DNA from: Phascolomyces articulosus
Taxonomy: Eukaryota; Mucoromycota; Mucoromycetes; Mucorales; Lichtheimiaceae
NCBI GenBank assembly: GCA_025677815.1
Contig: JAIXMP010000002.1
Coordinates: forward strand, 62,001-126,000
Reading direction: 5' to 3'
DNA: 64,000 nucleotides
Shown in pieces: positions 49,972 through 62,075 of this stretch (position 1 is its first letter; the number at the start of each line of letters is the position of its first letter). A program made the translations under genes and the position numbers. The notes beneath the pieces are model-generated. The model worked only from the letters and a program-made list of their open reading frames with translations. It did no database searches and was not told the origin of the DNA.

Positions 49972-50937
49972 TTAAAAGGGTGTATCCATGTCAATAGCAT
50001 AAATGTGTTCTCCGTTAACTCCAATCCACGACGGGAAAAACGTATATTTCTGAATTGCTGGTTCATACTGACGAATACCTGCAAAAACCAAGATATTCAT
50101 ATCTTTTTTTTTGTGCTAAATAACCATAAAATCGAATCCCCAAGTTTTCAATGGGTTGTTCGTAATCAATATCGACATAATCAATGAATTCTGGGAAAAG
50201 GCGGATGAGTGCATGGTATAGAATTTCATTCATATCTAATTGTGGTAATAGCTTGATTAACTGAGATAATAACGTTGTAGGATACTGGCCACTGATATCT
50301 TCTCCATACCTACGGATGTCCCTGCCGACAAATAATACCCAATTTGATTTTATTGCTTCTTCTAAAGTCCATATACATTTGAAATACTCTTTATCTCCTC
50401 TATGTTTTCCAGCATAATGGACATTACCGTATATGTGATGAATATTGCGTATTCTCGTTTTTTTCTCTTCTTTATTGTCTTGATTGATATACGTTTGAAC
50501 GAACCATATATACTTTATGTTGAATTGTTGATATGTTTGCTGAATGATGCCTTCAAATTTGACGTATTTGGAAATCAAAAATGGTTGCTTTCCATGATTT
50601 GCAATACTTGAAGTATTTTCCATAATCTTTGATTTATACGAGCCTTGTGAAAATGAACAAGCATTTCTAGGTAAATAACATGATACGTATGAACTAATTT
50701 TATATTTACCTTTATCGTCCTGTTCTGCTTCTCTGGTCACCTAATCCTTCACGACTTCTCCATATTGGTTTCATAAATAAGATAATACACATTATCATTC
50801 GCTTACTTGGGAACCATTCACTAACTTCATGTCAGAGATATGAGCCAGTTTGCTGAGCATAAAGTTTGGTTTAGGTAACATGCTGGGGACTTCTTTGAAT
50901 GAATGGGGACGTTTAATGCAATCATCTTTCCCCGAAT
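49972..50937 (-). CDS. Unknown protein, 5' end unresolved
   Basis: Three exons on the minus strand fit together: 50807..50937 (needs an upstream exon in phase 1), 50125..50740, and 49972..50078. The short 46-nt intron GTTATT...TGCAG joins IENLGIRFYG to IRQYEPAIQKYTFFPSWIGV and ends MDTPF. The text is ordinary globular protein (KRPHSFKEVPSMLPKPN, YIWFVQTYINQDNKEEKK, VLFVGRDIRRYGED, ALIRLFPEFIDYVDIDYEQP). I do not recognise the family. A candidate first exon is 51297..51388 (MERQQDDDDSSARSRSISNP, consensus donor GTAAGT), but its phase does not match directly, so at least one exon is missing or the gene is broken. Confidence 0.5.
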
Positions 50938-53900
50938 CTAATTAGTAGCGTACATACTCGCAGGTAATATTCATCGATTCTATGATTATATTTTTACAAG
51001 TTTTCAGTTTACTTTAAAATGGTTATTTGCAAAAATGATTCCATTGGAGCGAAGTATTCAAATAAGAAGGTTTAAGTTGCTAAACTGACATCCATATACG
51101 AATATATAAAGAAATACGATACACACTTGTGGTGAATATGTTTATCAGTATTCTCTGTACTATTGTCAGTTTTTGTTGATTTTTAATACATAAAATGAAA
51201 TTTGTAGTGTGAAAACTTCTTTTTCTTCTTCTTCATTATACTTTTTTTTCTACCATAAGCATTGCTGAATTTTTAAATACCATTCAAGAAACTTACCACG
51301 TTGAAGTTCCATAGATGATGACGGTGCGAGGGTTTGATATTGATCGTGACCTTGCACTTGAATCATCATCATCTTGTTGGCGTTCCATTTTGTGTGAGCC
51401 GTGTTTGCTGTGGGAAGGCCACTTCCAACAATATATTTTTGATGGCACCTATCCAATCACCGATTTCGAAGAATACCTTGTTCATGGTACAGAAATGCAA
51501 AACCCATATCACCAGCAAAGCATTCCGGGATCAAAAAGATTTGTTACGTTTCAATAGCTCCCTCACCTGAGCTTGGAATGCCATATTCTTTGTATGTATT
51601 ATATTTCTTATATGATCTATATATTTGAGGACAGAATATTATGTTTATACTTTAGTATCATATACACACAAAAAAAAAATTCAAATAATAACATATTTAT
51701 TTTAATACAGTATTAAATAGAAGTATTGCAGGTATGGTCGAACCATTAGCTGATTTATTGAAAGGTTTTTAACACAAACATCGATTCATAATCAATCATC
51801 TTACGATTGATACAACAATCTCATCCAGTGATGAGTATTCCTGAAATTACACTCTCTCGTGATGTAGTTGTGTTGAACATGAATGATTTCCACATTATCT
51901 CGTTGATTGACTAATTTGCACATCCATTCATTCAATATGACACCTCATCACCAGTTTCATCAACCAGAAATGTTGATTCAATTTGCCGATTTTATCTCTC
52001 AGCAATATCCTAACCTTCATTCTTTTTATTTTGCTTTGAATAATCCTCCAAAGAATCCATGACAAATTGCCCAAATTCGATTACTTTTCCCTCATCTCGA
52101 TCATAACCAACTTGTACTACTATAAATATCGAAAAAATAAATACCTTTCCTTCTTTCTTTTCTGATTGGATTTTATATTGCTTATTATTATATCATCATA
52201 TTATTATTACAATTATTTTATCAATAAATTTGTTATTTGCTTATGGGGCATCATGATCGAAATATTCATTGGAATTATTATCAGAAAAAAAAAAAAGAAT
52301 GCAAAGGAACCTCGAAGAATTTTAGAAAAAAAAATATGAAACGAAACAATACCTAATTTTCGAGCAACATTACCGAAACGCACGTAGTGCTGAAATGGTC
52401 TTACGAACTATACTTCCCAGTGTGCTACTGGTGATAAAAGGGCGGTTTCTTTCTACAGAACCACAAATTGACGGTTGTTTTGCAACAGAAATATAATTCT
52501 GTATTGATATCTATCAAAACGTTTTTTAATAATCATTTATTTGTATTGTTCATACTCTATCTTTTTTCTTTATTATGTACTTACTTTACATTCTTTCATG
52601 TTTGACATGTGTGGCAAAAAAAAAAGACCAGGTACACCCCTGACTCGTATATGACTCTCCCTGTCGAAGCAAACGTTTCCTTCTCTCAAGGCAACTGTTA
52701 TATATATACTGCCGTATTAGCCTAAAATATAAATATTCTAAAAACCATGCTTCACACCAACTCTCTATAAAAAATATTACCATCCGTAGCGAAGCAATCA
52801 TAAAACTGGACATGACGCCAAGCAAGCATTCTGTTTTTTGATATCTTTGTTAATTTTCCACTCTGTACCATTTCATAATACTACAGTATCAAAATTTTCC
52901 TTGATAAATCTTGTTTATAGTCATTCGATCTCTTTAATCCTATTGTTAAGTAAAATCTTTTTTTTATTGATATATGGACATGTTACTAATGTTGATAACA
53001 TGTTCATATTACTTTTACCTGCTATTGATTGAATGCCAATAACTTCATGTTTCTTAAAGTATTCATATAGCACCTTATCGTCTCCTTCTAATTAAAATGC
53101 TACTTATTATGACATATTCATATTGGCTAGTTTTTTTTTATGTTTATGAAATGTCAACGATGTATATCGGTTGTATTTCAAAGGTGCCAAAATCTTCATG
53201 GCTACTTGTGTAATAAATGGAAAGTAATATATTTATACCTGTATGGTTTTTATGGTTGTGATAAAAAGTAGTAGAGTGCACCTTGCTTAACTATGTTGTT
53301 GTATACCGACCTTATTTGATTATGCGTAGTAATTGCATATATTGATAGAGGGTAGATGCAGCTTGTATTATTCTTTCGCTCTAAGCTCCGTGTTTTTAAA
53401 ATGATTGTGTAAACAATATCATTTATTAGTTAGTAAATAGACTCACAAGCAAATAGCTCCTAGATTACAGTCAATGGTAATAGTTTTGTTGATGAGATTT
53501 TGAATTCATGCTTCTGATTATAACATATCTTGTAATGCAATGATAATGAAGAGCGTATGTATTGAAGGATTTATAGTGAATATGTCTTGTTGCAAAAGTC
53601 GGGAGATAAAGAGATCCAGTTTTCAAGATTCTCCGCTTCAAAAAAAAAAATTTTTTCTGTCAAAAATATAAAATTGAGACGCGCACATATCCTTGTTGTT
53701 TATCCTTTTCTCAAAAAAAAATTTTCTTTGCAAAAAAAATATATTTTGGTACGTGTTGATAAATACATTTTTTTTAACTGGTTTTTTGGTAACATCAAAA
53801 TGATGTTTGTAATTTGCGTTTGACAGGCATTTCACCGTGCACTTTCGCCGGTGCATTATACGGGTTATGTCATTATGGAACAGACTATTTTTTCCTGATT

Positions 53901-56864
53901 GTTGTTTACCAAAAAACCTATTTGTTTTTTCTTTATCCTATTGGAAGAACCTATTGGATTAACAATCCCTTTCTTGTATTTACAGAGTTATTTTTTTTTT
54001 ACAAGTCGAAAAAGAAATGGATGGTCTTACCCGAGGACGATATGATTGAGTGTAAAACGAAACAGGTAAATATTTTTTCTTTTCTTTCAAAAAGGAATCA
54101 TTCTATTCAATAGACGATGATCATTGATGGATGAGAGAAAGAGAAATAGCAAGTGATGATTCTTATATTTGCTACTGCTGAGAGATAATGACGACATTTT
54201 TTCCACCAAGATCTCTGATCTATTTCTTGTTTTTCTCGCATTCTCTATGGATCATTGTGTTCATGTTGAATGCTTGTTCTTTTGTCGTTGAAATAATGTA
54301 ATGACAATGCTATGAAAAAAAAAGAAAGAAACTAAATGAATCTTTTTTGAATTTGCTTTAGGTATGTTTGTATATATGTAGCTATAATTATAATTTGTAA
54401 ATAAAATATTTTTTGAAAATGTACTTGTTTGAATTGTCTCTCGAAAAAAGTTTTTTATTTTGAAATGTTATTTGGTTATACATATTTATTAGTTAAAAGA
54501 AATTAATGACTTTAGTAGTAGTCGAAATAAATTTGTTAGAGAGATAATAAACACTTTTTAATGAGTGTGCTATATATCAAAATGACAAAGTGGAGAAGGA
54601 AAAAGCTATTATCTTTGACAGGCTTGTTTGATCAGAGGATGTAATCCCGCTTTTTTGCGCCCTCCTATAATATTTATTACTCTGTTGCATCTACAGAAAA
54701 AGTATATTGGGAAACACTCTTTTACGTGTCAATATACATCCATTTGAATATTTAATCAAGTTCACACATAATATTGTTAAGATTATCAAAATCAAAATGA
54801 AAAACAGAAACCTGGCTAATTTTTGGCAAGATGATATTCACGCTGTAAGCTGATCAATGTTTTGAATGCAAAAGTTGTTGTATCTTATTTTTTTCATAGT
54901 CTCTCTTTGTACTGTACCAAGAAAGTTTTTCTTACAACAATAATCATTAAAGATCATGACCGTGACAAACTTGAAGAGTAGAGATATGTATCAATGATTT
55001 TCTTTGATTTAAGTGCGGCCACTCATATCCATTATAGTATGATATGTGATAAATAAAGAGTAAGCTATTGATGGAATGTGTGATACGAGAAAAAAAAATA
55101 AGCAGCTGCGCGTTCTTGATACATCAATACAACTGTATCCCTATCGTACGTATAAACATAAAGGAAAGCTTCATTGAACTTGATCTTGTTGGGGGGGGGA
55201 GAAGAAAGAAGAAGACGGTTCTTATCAATACATATGTGTGTGTATATCAAATGATAACTATAAGTTTCAAGAAGCATTTAATAGTGTGTCAATTTGAATT
55301 TGAATTTGCCAGACAAATGATGCGAACTTCTTGTTCAATTAATTTCCCTTCTTCTCCGAAGAAAAAGGAGGATATTAATTGATACATTTATTTTTGTTTA
55401 TGAATAATACGTAATGATAGACTTATCCAAAAAAAAAGTATCAATTAGCAAGAAGAAAGATGGGGGAGGAGGGAAGAAGAGATTCTTCTTGGTTGATTCA
55501 ATAGATCAAAGAACAACAATAATTGTAGTTATATTTTTTAATTATCCAAATAAGATGAAAAGAATAGGCTGTAGAGTTATTTATAACTTCATTATATATA
55601 TATGGATAAAGAGAATATGTCGTATTTTTTTTTTTTTGTCACTACGTATTCTCGTACGATCCCTTCGTTGATTATTCGGTATCATCTTTTTCATTCGTTT
55701 GTAAGAGTTATCGTTGTAACCATGAATGAAATGGTTTTTTTTTACGTTATGAATAAGTTTTATTCATTCATATAAAGTAAATGCAACACGAGGATCGGGT
55801 ATCAATATGAGAACTTCTTTTTCGTCAAGTAGTAAGTATGTAGAACAAAAGAAAATGATTATTTGGTGTACATAGTATATATCATACTATATTATAATTT
55901 TCATACTTTTAATTGGGGTGAAAGGGTCTATCGGTCATCTTCATGGAAACGAAAAAAGTTGAAAGGCTTAGGTAATATTACCGTCAAAAAGTCTCGAACG
56001 TTTAGTATAATGGGGGGTGTGGAGGAGAAAGAACAAGAAGAAGAAGACTCTAAGGTAACATTGAACAAAAACCTTTTTTTTTTCTTTTACTATGCTACCG
56101 GAAAAGAACCACGGATATATTACAAGTTATAAGAGAAGTGTCAAAAAAAATATTATATTAAATTAAGTAATAAAATGAATTAATTATTTGATCTCATAAA
56201 TCTTTCCCCCAACCTCATTCATTTATTTTTATTAAACCACCTCTCATTTCTTTTCCATCTCATTGAGTAACGCCAAATCGAATAAGATAATTCTATACAG
56301 AATATAAATGATAATATACTCTTCTTCATATTATTCGATGAATCATTTAGGGCACACGATGTATTTTAACCCAAACACGAAAAATCCAAAATGGTGAAAC
56401 ATAAGCCAAAACTTATCGGCGACTATTTAATTAATATAAAACCGAATCATATGAAAAAAAAAATTCGGACCCCTTTATCCCCTTTCGGTAGGACAAATAA
56501 TTAAAAACGGAAATGCATCCTTTATTCAATAACATGGTACAACTTCTACCACAAACCAGATTGAAATGTATACAAGTTTAACCATCTTTGTAAAAAAGTG
56601 AAATTGATCAAAATGGGTTATAATATTTTGGTAAGACAAGTCTAAAAACTATTTCTTTGGGGGGGAGGAAGAGTAAAATGAAAGAATGCCGACGTACAAA
56701 AAAAAAAATTCTGGACTTTTTTGTTATGTCATTTTTTTTACTACTTTATTTGTCAATTTAAATAATATTCTATAAGATTTGTTTTAAACTATTTTGGGTC
56801 GAAATAAATAAGTATCTTTTTGAGATAGATGGTTAGATCGAAAAAGAGGTATATTAGAGAGGAC
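50938..56864. other. Long gene-poor region with possible relics
   Basis: About 5.9 kb. It holds a possible exon at 51297..51388 (minus). Scattered plus-strand protein-like scraps near 51730-52130 (VEPLADLLKG, MSIPEITLSRDVVVLNM) are interrupted by stops. Many low-complexity ORFs are also present. I see no intact gene. It could be a decayed gene cluster or transposon graveyard. Confidence 0.4.
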
Positions 56865-58238
56865 TTATTTTCGCTTATTGGATCCTTTTCTTCCAAATAA
56901 AGTTTTTCGAAGTGAACTTCCAGTAGTAGTAGAAGATCTTTCATCATCACGCATTAATCGTGCTAAATCTTCTATAGGTACATTGGCCACTGCTTTCCAA
57001 GCATGAAATAATTCAATTTCATGTTGTAATGCTTGTGTGGTGGTCTAATAATACAAAATAAAAAATTAAATGATGTCTATTATAGAGAGATTTATTTCAT
57101 TCTTACCTGTACATCCGACCAAAGTGGGTGGCTTGTAAAATCCTTATTACTCTGTCTAGCAAAATGATATGCATTCTTTTTAATAATGTTTTAGTAAATG
57201 ATTTAATTTATAGTGTCAATAACAATAATTGAAAGAATGATATATTTACCTTGATATATTCAACTTCTTCTTTATAATTGAAACGACTTAACATGGCATC
57301 AATGGCTTCATCATCTTCGAATTGTTCTATATTATTATTATTTGTTAACGTTGACATTTATGCATTTTATACAAAAGTTTCAATTTGTACTACACCAAAT
57401 TTGCATGAATAAATAATACCTTCTTCAAGACCATGTTTTGATAGTTGATCTCTTAAAGAACCCACTGTTCTTTGTAACTGTGCCATTGTACTTGACATTT
57501 CTTGTACTTTGGAAATATGTGTTTCTTTTAATGTTTTGATTTCGATATGTAGTAACTCTTTATCTTTTTCACATTGATCTATTGTCAATATAGATTTAGT
57601 TTTGTTTTCGGTTTTTACGTGCATAAAATAACAAAGAAAAAAAAATACCTTTTACAAAAGATTGAAATTTTTCTCTTTCATTTTCAAGTAAGCGACATTT
57701 GTGACGCCACGTCTGTTGATCATGCGTTGCTTGCTTTAATTCTTTCTAAAAAAGAAACCCTTATGATCATCGTACCAATGCTTCTTTCCTCCTTTATTTT
57801 TTATTTTTTATTTTTACCTCCAATTGTTGTACTTTTGCATTCCATTCTGCTGCTGCTTTGTTTTCAATCAAGGTACGTGCTAAATTATCCGATGGCTATT
57901 CTTTTATAAACATATGAGATGATTGCTGATCATGATAATAATATATAATAATATATAATTACCAGTTGATTTAATAAAGGTGGTGATGGTGAGGCTTGTT
58001 GATCATTTTTATATAATAAACTGGCTAAAGAGCAATGTGAACTTTTTTTTTTTTTTTTTGCATAAAAAATAAAAAGGATAAATATTTATTTTGTACGCCC
58101 CATATGTTTATCATGCTTTTTCTTTTTTTTATATATATACCTATTATTCATGTCTAATGCATCATAATTAACTTCTTTACGTTTTACAGTAAAAGGTGTA
58201 ACTGTACTTTTAAATCGACATGGTGATGAATAATTCAT
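56865..58238 (-). CDS. Coiled-coil protein of unknown function (271 aa)
   Basis: Eight exons on the minus strand: 58141..58238, 57963..58020, 57818..57895, 57649..57745, 57420..57578, 57250..57326, 57107..57175, 56865..57044. All phases agree. The N-terminus is MNYSSPCRFKSTVTPFTVKR. The middle (residues about 55-160) is a charged coiled coil (AEWNAKVQQLEKELKQATHD, DKELLHIEIKTLKE). The C-terminal part has EQFEDDEAIDAMLSRF, FHAWKAVANVPIEDLARLM and a basic end RKTLFGRKGSNKRK. No family recognised. The C-terminal three exons could be mistaken for a separate 118-aa gene starting at 57357, but the splice into 57326 keeps a single frame from the upstream coiled coil. Confidence 0.75.
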
Positions 58239-59428
58239 GATCGATTCAAATAAATATTTATTTATATAAGAAAGAAATAGGTACAAAAAAGAAATATCTC
58301 GGATATTATTCTTTAGAGATACAATCATTCATTCATCATGCAACGTCACTACCACTCTTTTTCGTGTTGTTAAGCATGTGTAACAATCACGCAATTTATT
58401 TTATAGTATAAAGATGAACAAAGCCTCTTTTATATTTATTATTACTTTCCATGGTGATTTTAAATCATGACAACAATAGGCATTGTAACTATTTTGGATC
58501 AAGGAAGCGAATTTATATATGTCTATAATATTATACCTCTCTCTCTCTCTCTATATATATATAAAAGAGTGACGTAAACCTTCGTCAAAAAAAACAAAAA
58601 AGATGCATAGGCGGAGCATGAATCAAAAGGTGGTTCCGAGTTGAAGATCCAAAAAAAAAAATATTTTCCAATGGATATTGACGAGAGAAAGGGAGAAAGA
58701 GCGTAAAAAAGGAGAAAATGTTAGAAAAAGAAAGGAGGAATGAGTTGAATTATGTTATAAATGATTACAGAATTATTAGATTTATGAATTCTTGTAGAAA
58801 CAACAAGTTTCAAAAGGGAGATTTACTCGTTTGTCAACCAGTTTCATTCTATGCTAATTAAAAAAAAAAGAAGGTCACGAATTATTTTTATTATAAAGTG
58901 AGAAAGAAAAAAAAACAATGCATAAACAACAAGAATTGCATGACTCAGCAATCGTTTTTTATTATTTATTAAAAGAAGTATAATATCCATTTACTTACTT
59001 ACTTACTACTATTAATCCATGAATACTTCTTTATAAAGACATTATATCATCCTTTCTATTGATTTATAAGTTCTATCACTCTTCAGTATAATGATGATGA
59101 ATCATGATCAATATGAAAAAAAAAAAAAATAATAATAATTCGGACCTGCATTATTTTATGATTCTAAGCGAATAAAAACTTTTTTGTGCAAACAAGCAAA
59201 AGAAATTTTTTTATTTTTTGGTTCCTGACTTGTTCTTTTTCCTTTCCACTTGTTGGCTTCTTCTTTTTTATCACCGTCCTTCACTCTCAACCTCTTTTTT
59301 TTTTTACCTCCCCCAAAAAAGAAACCGTCAAAAAGTAAACCTCTTTTTTTTTAATATATATACTTCCTCCCCGTTCTTCTTGTTTTCTCATTCTAAAACA
59401 TTCATTTTTGACCAAAAAAAAAAAAAGA
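58239..59428. other. Divergent promoter region
   Basis: About 1.2 kb between the minus-strand coiled-coil gene and the plus-strand Rua1-like gene. It contains CT-repeat and TATA-rich stretches (58539-58565) and purine tracts. No gene seen. Confidence 0.5.
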
Positions 59429-61746
59429 ATGGATGTCCAAGGGTATATGCCACCACCAACAGCACCAACAACAACACACCACCACCACCATCGACCAGAG
59501 GATGCTCAAGTATTACATTATAATAATACAACATTAACACAAGGAAATAATAATGCATTGCCTCCTTTATCAAGTGTTTCTCATGTTGCCAATAATAATA
59601 ATAAAAAAGAAGATTGTCATGGTGGGATGGGAGTGACAAGTGAAGGACGGTCATCTTTAACTTATGCATCATCTCAACCCCTAAAACAACCACCATCTAC
59701 GGATGACCTTTCAGCCATTCCGGCTTTCGTTTTTGATAAACGAAAGAGTAGTCCTGCTGTTTTAGGATTACCATTGGGTCTGAACGATGAAGCTCAAGCA
59801 CAACTAAGCTTGCATTTATCACAACAGCGTAATTCTATTGAGGCTGCAATGCTGCTTGCCAATTTCAATAGATTACCTTCTACCCCCGCTGCCAATAGTA
59901 CATCGGGTGAAGATGATCCACATGATGATACTAATAACAAAGATCAAGTATCATCCTCATCACCTACAACAACAAGTAAAACGATCAAATCCACAGATGA
60001 AGAGGGTAAAAATCAAAAAAAAAGAATTTTTTTTCTTATTATACATATATTTTTTTTTGGAGCCCATATTTTTTTTTCTATCAAGAAAATTTATGCGCAT
60101 AAAAAAAGAGTCTAATTTTTATAATTATAACAATGAAATATTATTCTCATACTCACCTTTTTTTTTTGCCCACTTTTCCCTCCTCCCCTCCCCCTTTTCA
60201 ACCTTTCCCCTTTTCTTTTTTATTTATGATGACTTCTTTATAATGAATTCAAGATCACAAGTCAACATCATGGAAAGAAGATCATCTTTCAGTGGCATCC
60301 GATAGTTCAATTTCGTTTAATCACAAAAATAATCGACCGCGAAGGCATTCTTATGATGTAAGTATGACATGGGCATCTTTACCTTCCGACAGATCTACAT
60401 TTTTACAAGATCTTTCTGGATCCTCTTCTTCATCTTCTTCCGCTTCCTCTTTGGTTCATCCACATCAAACAACACATCCTTTACATCCATTGCATCATCC
60501 ACATCATCCTGCTGCAAAATTAATGTGGGTTCAAGGTGTTTCACCCCCTCCCATGTTACCACCTCCAACTTCTACAGCCTATCATGAACCTATGGGTATG
60601 ATTCATCCATTATCACAACCACCATCGTCATTACCACCTTCATCATCCTCATCGAATCAAAAACAAGGGGATCATCATCATCATCAACAACAACAACAAC
60701 AACATCATCATCATCATCATCCAGGTGATCCATCCGTACAACCACCACCATTACCACCACCTCAACATCCACATTATTATCCATATCACCCTCACCCATA
60801 CATGCATCATCCGCCACCACCTCATCCAACCTCTGCACCTTTACCGCCACCACCCAATGCAACATCAACAGCAACATCCGCAACAAGTACAGTGCCTGTG
60901 CCAGTAACAGCACCTCCACCACCCCATCCACATTCTCATCCTCATTACTATTATCCACATATGGGTAAATTACCTTTACCGATTCAAGTGGATGGGATGA
61001 TTCATACACATACTCCTTTACCAGGTCAATTCCCACCGATGCCAACAGGCGCTGTGCGCACTCCAGCAAGACGAAAGAAAAACAGAATGGAAGTGGATGA
61101 AGATGATATGTCCACAGCTGTTGAACCCGGGGATCCTGATTTTCCAGACATGTCATTAAAAGATATTGAAGCTGCTCGTGTGGATCCAGAAGCACGTCCA
61201 CGAAGACAAAAATTACGTTATGTTGGTGATAAGTATACACCTCAATGGGTTCGTTATAATGGTCAATCGAAAGAAGGTCTTTGTGATACTTGTCAACCTG
61301 GTAAATGGCTTCAATTGAAAAACAGTGCATTCTGGTAAGTTGATTATTATTATTATTATTATTATTATTATGGGAGATTGTGTGTATATTATCGCACATA
61401 GAAACTAAGGTGTGCATATATATATATATATATATAAAAGGTACCACAAACAATTTTTTCATGGTATTTCATCCGTTTCTGGAAAAGAATTCATGCAACC
61501 ATTGGAAACACGTTGGGTGGATCAAGATTTGGTTGAAGGTCTTTGTCATCAATGTCGTCAATGGGTCTCTGTGAGTAATGTAAAGAGAAAGAATAGTGTC
61601 CTTTGGTATCGACATGCTCATAAGGTAAATATTATTATTACTAGTACTTTTTATTATCCTTTCATATATAATATTCACTTTTTGAAACAATTGAATAGTG
61701 TCATGTATATCACAAACCAAAGCCAAATGCACCAAAACGACGTTAA
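59429..61746 (+). CDS. Rua1-type transcription regulator (C-terminal Cys-rich domain)
   Basis: Four exons: 59429..60005, 60254..61334, 61441..61624, 61699..61746, encoding 629 aa. Residues 1-500 are disordered, with His, Pro, Ser and Gln homopolymers (QGDHHHHQQQQQQHHHHHH, many PPLPPPQHP units). Before the end is an acidic-basic patch (ARRKKNRMEVDEDD). The last 110 residues match the Rua1 C-terminal domain pattern. They have LRYVGDKYTPQWVRYNGQSK, EGLCDTCQPGKWLQLKNSAF, WYHKQFFHGISS, EGLCHQCRQWVSVS and LWYRHAHKCHVY, with paired CxxC and His residues that probably bind zinc. Rua1 of Ustilago activates a glycolipid gene cluster. The target here is unknown. The first ATG at 59429 was chosen. Confidence 0.85.
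61343..61371. repeat. ATT microsatellite in an intron of the Rua1-like gene
   Basis: About nine ATT units immediately after the donor of intron 2, followed by a TA-repeat tract before the acceptor. Confidence 0.8.
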
Positions 61747-62043
61747 TATCCTAAAAACAAAAACAAAAAAACAACATACAAAAAATCCAAAAATTCGTCT
61801 ATAATAATAATATAATTTCAATAACCAAAAAAAAAACACTCGAATATCATTTTTTCTTACTACCACTTTTTTTATTCTATTTGGCCTTTTATAACAAAAC
61901 TATTTTTTTTTCGTCTAGAATTATTGATTGCCCTTTTTTTATCCTTATCCACCAAAAAAAAACATTTCTTTTTTCTTTTTTATTTCTTTTTTAGCAATAT
62001 ATATTTTACTGTGTATATATTTATTTGTTTCGTGTAAATGGCG

Positions 62044-62075
<32 letters not shown>

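Noticed and set aside
55414..56132. Two plus ORFs of 85-89 codons
   Set aside because: Lys-, Phe- and Tyr-rich text from A/T tracts, no splice or family support.
57250..57357. Separate small gene starting at the ATG 57357
   Set aside because: An acceptor at 57327-57329 joins the same frame to the upstream coiled-coil exon, so one eight-exon gene explains both parts.
60590..61462. Minus-strand ORF of 290 codons opposite the Rua1-like gene
   Set aside because: It is the antisense of His/Pro-rich codon repeats (Asp/Val-rich output) and overlaps well-supported plus-strand coding sequence.
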